Below are positions 40,601 through 53,465 of a stretch of 64,000 nt of DNA, one piece after another. The notes below the pieces were generated by a model that saw only the letters and a list, made by a program, of their open reading frames with translations, was not told the DNA's origin and made no database searches. The stretch is from the NCBI GenBank assembly GCA_004794655.1, contig SMMW01000589.1:806001-870000 (forward strand), written 5' to 3'. Every line of letters starts with the position of its first letter. Position 1 is the stretch's first letter. Source of the stretch: Marisa cornuarietis (Eukaryota > Mollusca > Gastropoda > Architaenioglossa > Ampullariidae). The position numbers and the translations under genes were made by a program.

Positions 40601-42647
40601 GTCTCTTTTTGTAAATATATGATCGATTCGATTCCCCCCCTTCACTCTTTCATCCCACTCGCGTCTCTCTGCTCATGCGTCAACCCCACCACAGCTCTCC
40701 TACCACCCACCCACATTTTCCCTTTTTTCCCCGTTGACGCATGCGCCTTTGAAATCATCAGGAAGAAATGCATCGAGACGGAACAAAAACACTCACAATA
40801 TTTTAGAAAGGAAGGGACCTTAAGGATTTCTTCAAGTGCCGGCACAAAGAACTCACAACATTACGAAAGTTCATTAGAGCTGGGATTTCGGGTTGGCAAA
40901 CTCCCGCGGGCAACAGCCAATCACACAGGTGGCCGTTCTCACGTGCTGAGGTCTCGACTCGTCGCGTCAGAAACAATTTAGACTGTCTCCCTTAGAAGCG
41001 CTGTTCATGTCAACACGATTGCCTCTCGTCTGCAGAAGACTGATCGACAAATGACAGATCGAGGCAGGACTGCTGAGGGTGTCTGCGGCATTTGAACGCT
41101 GCTGGCGGCACAATGTCGCAAATAAATCGAGCCCGCAATTGTCTTTTATCTTTGAAAAAAATACGTCTGCCAATTTTTATCCCTACCTCCATTTTCTCCT
41201 CCTGTATTGTTAGTTTAGTTGTTTTGTTTTTTTGTGTGTGACCAACGTTCACATTCAGAACTGCTATTTCTGGAGTGTTATGTAAGATTTAATTTTCGCA
41301 TGCGGTAGATCTTATTGGATATTGCAAAGTATTCTTTCAATTGTCATCAACATCCATCATCCATCAATCAATTATCATCAATCATCATCTGTATACTTAT
41401 ATTTTAATTTTCTCACTCTCTTCCTGTCAATCTATAATTAGTCACAAAAATGTATAAAAATTGAAAGGTTTTATTGCATGCTTAGTATATATAAACTATA
41501 CTATTAATTTTGATATTTGTTAGAAACCCCTTTGTACAATTCTCAAATGGCCACTGAAAGATCCACATAGATTATAGGTTAAAGGTATGCTGTCATAGGC
41601 CTTGGGGCTGCTGGGGTTCTATGCTGACCGATACTGGTGTATGTGTGTGTGTGTATACGTCTTCACTTTAGAGAGAGAGAGAGAGCGAGAAAATAATAGG
41701 TTAAAATATATTTCAGGTAAACACGTGAAATAATAATACAACTGCATCACAGTAATCATAATTCAAGCCTTTACCTTTTAAGAACAGAGATTCATCTTTT
41801 TACAATTAGTTGTTTTGACTTTGAACGGGAAAATCGTTGTTTGGAGCCTAATCCACCCGGAGTTACAGCAAAAGAAGGCGGGGGTCTGACTTCCACATAC
41901 TATAGCCTACATGCGACAACCCACTGTATTTTTTTAACCTTTCAGTTCTCTGCTACTTTTGTTAAGCCTCGAAAAAGCAGTAAAGAAAAATATTTGTATC
42001 CCATTGTCATAAAATACAAGCATTACAACTTTGTTTAACAACAGAAATCATCAACAAAAACAACTTTAGATACCAAAATGAAGTGAAACGTATGCTATTG
42101 ATATAGTAAAACCAATCAAAACTAATCTGCTTTTGCAAAATAGCACAGAAAAAGTGTTAGTTTAGGACTAAACATAAAGCCTTACAAAAAAGAAAACAAA
42201 CGATCGAAGAAAAAAGAATAAAACAAAAAAGAAGCTTCTTGGCGTTTTTTTAAAAGCATCGCAAGAGACAAAAAAAAGCAAAAGAAACAAAAAAAAAACA
42301 AAAAAAAACAAAAAAAAAACAATACTGACAGACCAGAGGAATCAGTAGTTATGAATTCTCTGGTGCCCTCCGACATATTGGGAAACGTCGTGGTTAGGGT
42401 TAATATACAGTATGTTTGTCCTTATAAACAAGGCTGGACAAGTCTGCTTCTTCTGACTGTACAGTGTAGTTACACTTGAAAATTTCGTAAAAACAAATTC
42501 CGGAAACAACAGCATTCAGACTAAACTATAATGTCAGAAATGAGTTAAACAAGAATTTCACATCTCATCGAGCATTAATCTTATAGCTGAACTCTTTGCA
42601 CGGCCATACATCTGCAACATTAAAACACCTTTTATTAAATGATGCTG

Positions 42648-42653
42648 TTTTAT
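42648..42653 (-). terminator. Candidate polyadenylation signal of the CUB/Ig receptor gene
   Basis: AATAAA on the minus strand, about 630 nt past the stop codon; a second AATAAA follows at 42631-42636. Confidence 0.4.
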
Positions 42654-43284
42654 TGACAGCGCGTGGGGTCAATGAGCTTGTGTACAAGAATCGAACAAAG
42701 AAAACATGTGAGTAAGAAAATAGTTGAGAAGAAAAGTATTTATAATAACAAACATAAAAAGTACACCTAAAGAAAGTTTCTCTTCTCTCTTTCTCTCTCT
42801 CTCACACACACGCGCGCACACGCACGCACCCACGCACGCACTCACGCACGCAGAGAGAGAAAAGCAAGCTTGGTGCGGAAGAAGAAAAAAGGAAAGCTAG
42901 AAAAAGGCAAAGGTTTAGCAAAAGTGGATAGGTAGCCTATTAACAGATATCGTTTGATTAAAACGTCTCAGGACATAGCGCGGCACTGCGCATTTTTGTT
43001 TTCTTATTCCTCTACATCCACACTGCGCACGTTCTCTCCTTCTTTCTGTTCAATTTCAGTTCAGCTCTCTTTCTTTGTCTCTTTTTTATCCCCTCCCATC
43101 TCTTCAACTAAGATTTTCTTGAGAGTCTGGTTTTGTTTTTGTCCATCTCTCCTTAGGTGACTATTTCAAATATACAAAACAGAAAAAAGTGAACTGAGGA
43201 TAACAACATGCATGAATTTAGAAGAACATTAGTGTTACATACATAAAGAAACAAAGAAGGAAGGAAATGAAACCCGTAGTGTTT

Positions 43285-43400
43285 CTAGTCGAGAGCAGAG
43301 ACTCTCGAAGCAGACTCATGTTCCGACTCGACTATCTCCAGATCTCTGTAAGTCACAGTGCTGACCTCTCCCATGAGGGAGTTGTCGTTCCTTCTCTCAT
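43285..43400 (-). CDS. Receptor exon 16: cytoplasmic tail with ITIM-type motif
   Basis: Encodes the last 38 residues and the TAG stop. STVTYRDLEIVESE contains VTYRDL, matching the ITIM consensus V/I/L/S-x-Y-x-x-L/V/I, with the only tyrosine of the tail (Tyr831). The acceptor has a strong pyrimidine tract and an exact phase match. Confidence 0.85.
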
Positions 43401-43706
43401 CTGCGTGAGACAAAGAAAGCAGATCTCAGTCACATATAATCTTCGACTTGGGTTGTCAATATCGTAATTATTGGGAGTAAGAGCAAAACTATGAGGTCCA
43501 TTATTAATGCATAAACTCCACGGAAAGCAATCTTTCCAAAGCAAGCAATTATAACACTAACATAAGTTCTTGTGAATTCAGAAGACCAATGACATCAAAA
43601 CAAAACTTTGGAAATATAAATAAAATAATCTATTTTACACAATATTTAAACTAGCAAAGATATATTAGAAAAGATAAGGAACGTTTGTCTCGCTCTCTCT
43701 CTCAAA

Positions 43707-43751
<45 letters not shown>

Positions 43752-46452
43752 GCAATCCTCTCTCTCTTTCTCTCACACGCACACTCAGACACACACTCAC
43801 ACATGCGCTCAATCACACATAGACGAAGACACAGACTTTCTCTCTCTCACACACAATTACACACACGGAAATGTTACCCCGTCTTCTCTTGATGATGATT
43901 ATCACTACGATAATCAGGACAAGGATGATGACCGCAGCCCCTCCAAGTGTCCATTTCAAAACGGATGATTTTGATTCAGAAGTCAGCATGTCATGGTCAT
44001 GAGCAGCTTTTAAAACAAACAAAAAGAAAATGTAAGACGCTTATTCAATTTTTAACATGATGTAAAATCCGTTATCAAATTAAAATATTCAGCAAAGCAA
44101 TATTTTTCTTTGTCTACAATTTTCTTTCTTTAGTAATCAGTTTATTTTCTGCAACTTCCCCTTTTCTTGGCAACTATCTTGCCATTATGCCGAGCTGATG
44201 TGGACGAAATCATCATCATCTCACCTTTGAATGTGAGCACAATAGCTGCAGTGAGTGTGTACCAGTCTGTGTTTTTCCACTTGGCTGTGCATTCACACCT
44301 CAAGCCGTTGTCTGATGCGCGTACATGGCTTATCTGTATCCTACTTTGTTTTCCTTCTGGACTCGATATGTCGTCAGGATCGTCTGCATACCCCGGACAC
44401 GAGAAGAGGACTGACGTCACAATGGGTTTTCCTCCAGCCACAAAGCAGGTGAGATTCAGTCTGTCGCCTTCCTTCAGGGTGTCGCCATCTTTGTATCCGC
44501 TAATGATAGGACGAAGGCTTGGTGGATCTTGAACAAGACAAGCAAAGGTGCCAACTCAAAGCGAGGATGCACAACGCTTCAGACAGATTATGAGCTGAAT
44601 TCAATCTAAAAATAATTGTAGTGGAAAAGAGCAGAACGTGGCTATGTGTGCGATTGTCAACAATAAACCTTTTCTAATTTTCAGGACAGATCGTTGCAAT
44701 ATATGATTTTTAGCTAAATGACATTTCGAAAAAGACATCTTTTATATAGAGCTTTAAAGTTTATTTAAAATTTGCAAAGGTGGTCAATTTTTATGGCCGT
44801 TTAGTTTTCTTTTTCATAAGATTTGGTTGGGTGTTCATAATAAAAAAGAAAGTCCTCAAAAATACTCACAGTTTAATGTAACTGTGAATAGCCCATATTC
44901 CCATTGGCCGTTTGTGTATTTAACATTGCAGCCGACAGGTTTCCCATCATCCTCAGCTGGTAACGGCTTAAACGAGCATGTTCGTTTTTCTTTCTGGTAA
45001 CAAGGGACACTCCAGCTGTAGTCAACAACGTTGGCGGCGTCGTCGGGCTGACAGGTCAAGGTAAGTTTTTGGAAACCATTCGTATCGAAGATGAGCGGGC
45101 CGTTGACAATGACCTTCCGTACAGTCAAACTTGTTGAAGACGTCGTAAAGACGGTTGTCATCGACATCGAATCTAGATGTTAAAAAAGACAACAGAATAT
45201 GTTTTAAATGTTGAGCTACACGGTGTGAACTGAGGAAACATGGACGAACGTTAAAGTCTTAACATAACCGTCATGTAAGATATTTGCCACTAAACCTCCG
45301 CATATAGTTGTCTGGTGTTATAGAGGGCCTTTATGTTGGGTCAGCTAGAAGAAATAACCTACGTCACATAGGTAAATAAAAAAAAGACCAGCGTGAGTGT
45401 GTTTGTCCTCGGACGTCGATTCTTAAGCCACTCGACTAATCGTTTCCTCTTGTGTTGAATAAATTTGGTTTTATTGGCTATGCCTGCTTTGCTCTCTTCG
45501 TGTAAGTACAGAAGTATCTAAATTACTTCTACTTACCTAACTAGATCTTTGTCAGTAATTCGTTTAGGAAAAGTTTTATTTATTACATTATTACATTATT
45601 TTGTTTTGTTTTATTGTTCTCTGATATAAGAAAATAAAGAGACTTTATTTTTACACAAGCACACGCACAACTTTTTTTTTATCAGCGAACCATTTAAGCT
45701 CTTACTGGCTGTAAAAAGAATGCGAGTTTCATCTAGTTTTTTTTAAGTTGGATATCTGACTTGTAGGCCATTGAAATGCACTACGATAGGCAGCTGACTT
45801 TTCAGAAATCGTCCCCCATACTCAACTCTACATTTGTGAGTGACTAGATTAGGTGATCTGCGCCATACCCGTTGTGTAGCTAAGGAGAAATCCGGTGTTC
45901 TGTATGGTCGAATCGCTTCTAAATCGGATCCTCACGACATTTTGTGTCGATTTCAGGTCAGGTAGCGAATCCAGATCTCCACAGTACACTCTGCCCAGTA
46001 GGGGAGACGTCGACTGGTCCCCATCTCGAACCTAGTGAGGAAAATCAAACAAAACTCACTTTTCGTTCGATAGTTAAGTTAGCAGTCTGGGGCCAGTTGC
46101 ACAACACGTTTCTAAACCTTAAAACTGTTCTAAAGAGGCAAAATCTCTTCTTAGCCATTTTGATTCTTCGCAGAAAAACACACAAAAAATTGTACTGACA
46201 GGACGGAAAGTCAGAATTAAACAACTTTATCTTACATAAAGCAGTTTTAGTTTTAAAAATTCTAAAATTGTGGTGTGCACTTTAAAATGATTATCTAAAT
46301 AGAGTTAAGGTCTAAAAGTGTTTAAAATTAGAAATGTGTTGTGCAACTGGCCCCTGAGCATTATTTACAATGAAGGAGGGACGGCGACAAATAATGTAAG
46401 GATCCGGTTTGCTTGTGACTACTTTTAGTTCATTGGTGCAGCCTGCGCATTA

Positions 46453-46489
<37 letters not shown>

Positions 46490-49400
46490 CGCAAGCAGTC
46501 ATGTATATTTGCGCGCACTCAATTTCACGTACATACACAAATATATCATTAATGTGGCGATGGTTAAATCACTAGATTATGATGCGAGAATGTATTATCA
46601 AGTATTAATGACTATAATATTCGACCACCATTGAACATTTAAGGATCAGTGATAAAGAGCATAGAGGAGATTGTGGAAAAGAATTTGAGAGAAAGAGAAC
46701 TGCAGAAAGCGTGACAAATGGAGAGAAAAGCAAGTGAATCGACAGAGGGACATACACCTAGAAATAGAAAGACCCAAAGACAAACCTCAAAGTTATCGGC
46801 CTGACAAAACTTGGACTGTTCCAAGCTAAAACTGCGAAAGCTGATTGTGATCCTGTCACCCTTCGGGCGTTTAATGTAGTAGATGCAATCACTGTTAGAG
46901 GGGTAGTTTCTCGGGTACCGTGGAGACCGTATGATGTCAGTCACAGACGTGAAATTGCCTCCACAGCCTGTCGAGTAAGAAATCGAATCCGTCAAACTGA
47001 TGTATCACAAGTATTTTTGTTGTTCTCTGCTTCGTTTTCGTTATACAAAAACCTAAACACACGATCGTTAGTTTGAAGAGATGTTTTAAATGGGTTGATT
47101 GATTTACCCATGCGTCCAAAAATTATATATAATTATATATATATATAACACGTTAAAATAATGCACCTGTGTTTTAACTGCAAACATCATGACGTCTGTT
47201 GTGTTATAAGAGTTACCTGCCCTTGTCGCATCATGTGCTTGACGGGGCAGCTCTACAAATTATATGTATTTCACTGTGATTGACCGATCTTTCTCTCTTG
47301 TGCTCTACATTTTCTGCTTCCTTACTTGAAAACATCTACTCTGGAATGTTTGTGGATTGCTCGCTCGTGGAAGAAGGACGTTTTCAAAGTTTTCTTTGCT
47401 GGACTTTCTTCTGCCTACTACACCATGTGCTCCAACATGGCTACCGAACCTCTCTGCCGGCCTTTGCTTCGACACTCTCAACGCACCAGACAGGACGACG
47501 CAGCCACCCCAGCGTGTTCCCACACAAGAAAATTACCTACGGTAGGCACGAACTTATATCACTGAGGTTTAAGACTTCAGGGGCCAGTTGCACAACACGT
47601 TTCTAAACCTTAAAACTGTTCTAAAGAGGCAAAATCTCGTCTAAGCCATTTTGATTCTTTGCAGAAAAACATACAAAAATTGTAGGCCCCCTACTAAAAG
47701 GACAGAAAGTCAGACTTAAACAACTTACATAAAGCAGTTTTAGTTTTAAAAATTCAAAAATTGTGGTGTGTACTTTAAACTAATTATCTAAATAGAGTTA
47801 AGGCCTAAAAGTGTTTAAAATTAGAAATGTGTTGTGCAACTGGCCCCTGATCGCTCATTAGCGCTTTGCGCCGTGCTTCGTACTTTGAACATTCATAGCT
47901 ACTGTGATATTTCTCGAAAGAAAAAACGCCGCCCGTTCCGTGGCGGTCGTCGGCGACACCAGCATCGCCGTGATCAAAGTGAACCAGTTGACATAACCGC
48001 CAGTAACACCAGCTGGAAACACGACCGACCAACTGGGTCGAATAACTTTACATCTCAGCGACCAAACCAACATGATCGCCTGAAATCAGAAGTCTCCCAA
48101 GTTTCCCGCACACGACAACTGAACACTCGCCTCCATGTTGGGCTTTTCAACGCTCAGTCGGTATCGTCCGCACAACAGTCACTGAAACGAGCTGAAATAG
48201 TAGAATTTGTCACAGATAGCCACCTTGATATTTTCATCATCACCGAGACGTGGCTTAAACAGCGAGGTGACGAGAGCGTGTGTGTCGATCTTACTCCAGT
48301 GGGGTACTGCCTGAAATCTTTCCCCCGCCCTACACGTGGTGGTGGTATTGCTATAATCTACAGATCATCACTTGCCAAGTACCTGTCTTTTACTACTGCC
48401 GTATTATTCCCTCACACGTCTTTTGAATTTGTACAAGTCTCCTCTTCGGCTCCTGATTGCTCGATGCACCTGCTCTGCATCTACAGACCTCCTCCTAGCG
48501 CCAGGAACAAACTTACAGCCTCTACATTTTTCTCCGAATTCCATGATCTCTTGGATTATAGCAATGGACTAATTGGACCCGCCATACTCCTCGGAGATGT
48601 GAATGTGCACTTCGACAACAGTTCTCACCCTGACACTGTCAAACTGTCCGAAATGTTGCACACCTTTCGTTTTGTCCAGTCCGTGTCGCAGCCAACTCAT
48701 AAAAGAGATCACATCTTGGACTGGGTCATACATCGACCTGATGACCACTTAGTCCAGTCAGTTGATGTTTCCCACGATCTCTCATCTGACCACTACTCGG
48801 TTCTAATCGAAATGCCCATCATCGGCGCCAGTTTTCAGACCCACTCGCCCATTACAAAATGTGGATAGACTAGCATTCAAAGCACAGCTGCAGATGGCGC
48901 TCCTCCAACCACCCTCTGCCGAGCAACTTGACTGTGTTCTGCGTAGAGTAGTTGATGACCACGCCCCAGTGTCTCGACGTCTGATGCGCCAGTCTAAATG
49001 TGCGCCTTGGTATTCACTCATCCGTGTCGAACTCCGCGACCTGAAGCGCACGCGCCGGCGAGCTGAACGTGTTTGGCGGAAGACTGGACTCGTCATCCAC
49101 AAAGAAATTTATAATGCCGCAAAGCGAAGCGTTGCAAAATGCATTTATGAGGCTAAAACATCATATCTTCAGGGCCAAATAATTAATTGCACCTCATCCA
49201 AAAAGCTCTTTGCCGTTTGCAATAAAATGACTGGATCTTGTACAGCAACACCACTGCCCACTGCCTACCCTGCTTCACTGCTGCCGCAAGTTTGTAGTGA
49301 TTATTTCACCAGCAAGATATCGGACATTCATTCATCCTTAGACTCGGTGTCACAACAACATATGGTCACAGGACTTTTGGCTACTGTGCTGCAAAACAAT

Positions 49401-52400
49401 GGAACTCTGTTCCTTTCCATATCCGCCATCTTCCTACAATTGAATCTTTCAAATCTGCACTGAAAACGCACCTCTTCCTTGAGCATTACTCCTAACACAG
49501 TCCACAATGCTAGTCCTTACCCCCCCTTCCCTCTTGCTACTTTACCCATCACTATTTTCTCTGTTCCTGTTACTTGATGCCTTTTGTTATCTGTTTCGTC
49601 GTCAGTACTGTCGTTTTCTTTCGTTCCCTGTGTTCTGTATCTACTTAGTCCACGTCTCTTCCCCATTTTAAGCGCTAAGAGCATGCTCTCTATGAGTGTG
49701 AATATGCGCTATACAAATCTTCATTATTATTATTATTATAACAGATGCAAGAGTACTCGGAGTAACATTTAAGTATTTATTAATATTATAGTACTGCGGA
49801 ATATGCTGATGGCGAAGTACCACTGTAGTCAGGATGCGATGCTGTAATCCACAGTTGGTTTGAAGAGACGACTAGTATGCGACTCACAAACGCATTCCTA
49901 ATAAATTCCTTCGTATCAGTTCTCTGGATATAATATTCTTTTCACTTTCGCGCTACACCTAACTCTATCTCCCACACAGTTATTATAATTTTCTTTACTG
50001 CGTAATACAAATTTGATTGTTCAGCCACACCTCCGAAACAGCTCAAAATTTCCAAGTAAAATATAAAAATAAACAAATAATAGCAAATAGAGAGCTTACT
50101 AAGGTTACCTTGATTAGGCAAGGAATTCGATCTTAATACTGACTCCTGATCATTTCTTCTCACACACGTCAGCCTCGCTCTACTGACATGTCAACAATGA
50201 AGTCTCGTTCACTCACACTCGCCGGAGTGAGCTCCCTTGACTAGTGTTTGTTTCAAACTCTACGCCTTCCATCCTGTCCATACACAACTATGCTGCGTTC
50301 CTGACAGAGGCCGCTAAGTCTCCTATGCTTTGCAATGACATCGATCATATAGCAGACAGCAGCGGGTAGTTACAGGTCCTCACAGACAAACTCGCCAACA
50401 GCGCAAGCGCATACAGGACAGGAAGTCGAAGTACCCAAGTCTATGATGCTGTATCGCTATGAAACGTGAACCTTGCTTACCGAGGCAGAGCGACAAATTA
50501 ATTCATTCGAAACAAAGTCCATCAGGAGACTGCTCCGGATCTCTTACAAAGAACACAAAGCAAACGAATTTGTAGGCAACGTGGTCGCCACCCTGGTACG
50601 AGTCCTCGCAACAAGCTTTCTTTCTCCCCCGCACTGTCTGTAGGTGTTTGGAAACTGCCCTGGGTACTTGGAATCCTTACCGGAGTAACGGCTACAGACA
50701 GGATCTGTTTTCATCCTGAAAACAAGACGCAAACACCAATTTTCCCCCGCTATTTATATTAGCAGTTGGGTGTTACGCCATCCACTTTGAGGTCCATTAC
50801 GACGCTTGTGCGCACTCACAGCATGTGTAGACAGAAAACTGGATGATGTGCAAAGTGTAAAACGAAGGAAAGCAAGGAGCCAATGATACACGCTGTCATA
50901 AACAGGTGTAACGCTACAGTATAACGGCCGCTGAGTGCTGCTCCATTGAGCTGTTTCGTGTGACGTCATCAAAACTAGAGTAGAAGACAGCTTTAGCTTT
51001 CGAGTGCTCAGTCTCTGTTACCACTACAGTCATAAAGACTGCTTTTGTTGGGATTCATGCTTTAAAGTCATTACGAACGCTCAACGAAAACCGCTGGAAA
51101 TAGAGCAGAAAGTATACATATTCCGGTTGTATTTTATGACGAAGAGCCACGAGAAGTATTATATAAATATTTTTCTCTATAGCACACCTGGATTTGTCAA
51201 AGAAATAGAAAGTGACGAAAGGGCAGTATTTCTAAAAATAGCACCGTCCGTATCAGCTGAATTGGAAGAGAAAAGATGCAAACCTCGGTAAAAGAAAACA
51301 GATCAGGACACATCGTGCTGTTGCTGAATGTTCTCTTAGACAATCATATGGAGTAAGTTTGTACTACTTAAGGAAATCCTAAAGACGAGGGCTACAAACG
51401 CCAGTGGATTATCTTTGTTCAGAGATGTGTATTTTATTTAAACTTTCTACTAATTTTTGAAGACTACAGTGTATGCCAGGTGCCGCTATAGAAATGTTTA
51501 AATATGCTTACATGGTCGTTTGCCAATTTAGTATTGCCGATTCTTCGACTCTATGCTTCACTGCAGATATTATCATCCATGTATTGTAAAAAAGGAAAAG
51601 TTCAGTCTGGCTGAAGTGCACCGTTATTTATTAACAATAAAGATTGAGATTAAGACCAGATTAACTTTTACTATTAATACAAACCGTACAAAGCCTCTAC
51701 TGTAAATGCTGAGCAATATAAGATGCTGAAACATTTTTCCTTCTAGAAGGGTTATGATGTGCAACGTGAACCAGCTCAATCATGAATCTGTACCAGATCA
51801 CTGAACACACACCATATACAGCGATTACTTAATTCAGTACTGATTACACCGATTACTATAAGCTACAATTTATATTTTATTAGGATTTAAGTTCAATTCT
51901 TCGCATTCCGGGCGTCAGATGAGATGTTGAATGTGCAGCAGACAACACATACCTGTGTGTTTTATGACAATGTCACTTTTGTTTGGTGATAACTGATTGG
52001 CTGACTTTTCACATAGCAAATCTCCACGCAAATGAGCTTCTTTCCGTACACAAATAAATAATAATAATATTACAATGCGTTCTATAATCAAAGAATTAAA
52101 TTGCAACCGCGAGAAAGCTTATTCAACTATAGTATTAAAATATATAACTAACATTAATTGGATAGTAACCGGTCAGCATACTATAAATGGAATAATTTGG
52201 TTTACCAGTTTTTCTCTCTTGTTATAGAAAGAACTGTAATAATTCTTAAAGACACTCTATAATTATAGAAAGAATTATAAAAGGTATTCTATGGTTATAA
52301 AATGAATTCTACGGTCATAAAATAAAATTACGAAATGAATTTTATAGCTAGAGATAGACACAATTTTAAATTCTCCTCTTATGATGTCTTCATGTTCTGC

Positions 52401-53417
52401 AAATGTGCTTATGTGGAACACTAACAACTTGCAGCTAGCGGGCAGAAAATATGCAGCTTCATTTATAACGCCAATAGCGCTAAGAACTTTGACAAAGTTC
52501 ATTGGTTAAACTCCATCAATGACATGCTCACCTGGAATATTACTCCCAGTATTGCTGCAGGACATATGTTCTGGACACAAGCAAGCCCTCGAGTTGCCAG
52601 ATTTAGGTACACAAATATAGCGACAGCCTCCGTTGTCAATATCGCATCTGTTGGGACCTAAAGGATAAAAGTTATCACTCAAGGAGACATTTATCTTGAA
52701 AAATTCTTTTGTTTGAAATGTGAGCAAACGCTCACAAACAACAGTCGAGAGTTTTCTAAAGAGTGAAGGAGACTTTTAAGCAATTGTCACAAACACTCAC
52801 TTAGTCACGCACTCATGCACTCACTTTTATCGACGGGATTTGGGTCGCGCACTAGAATATCCTTGATTGCAAATTCAAGGATGGAGAAGTTTCCAGCTGA
52901 AGTTCCTGTTGTTGTATTTACTTTACACATAAACGTGAACTCATGAGAAATCAATCTGAAATTAGACGAAATTAAGAATTTTATACAATAAAAAAGTGTA
53001 AATAAGTTTTCCTTTAGTGAATCCCTTTCCGGATACACTGTCTAATAAAATATGTATTAATTTACTTTACATTTATTCGTAGTTCATACAAAAATCTTTC
53101 TTTCACATTTGAAGGTCCAAGCTATCTGTGACCGGTATATATCTGTCTTTAGATTCTATAGACTATCCATAAACAGGTCGTAAATGGAGTAATAGGACTA
53201 ATGTTGAGAAATTGAGATTATAACTTACGTATAACTGCTGCCTTGAGAGACATACAACAGGTCGTCTTTAAGGGCGAGGGAATAGAGGACGTTAGGTATG
53301 TCAGGCAATGAATATATGACCATGGAGTGATTGCCCTCGAAATCCGACCTTCCTACTGCTCTTGACGACGAATCCACCCAATACAAATAACCTCCTAAAA
53401 CACACCACACACACACA

Positions 53418-53465
<48 letters not shown>

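Noticed and set aside
40583..40981. 132-codon plus-strand frame
   Set aside because: Low-complexity Pro/Ser content, no recognisable family, no supporting exons.
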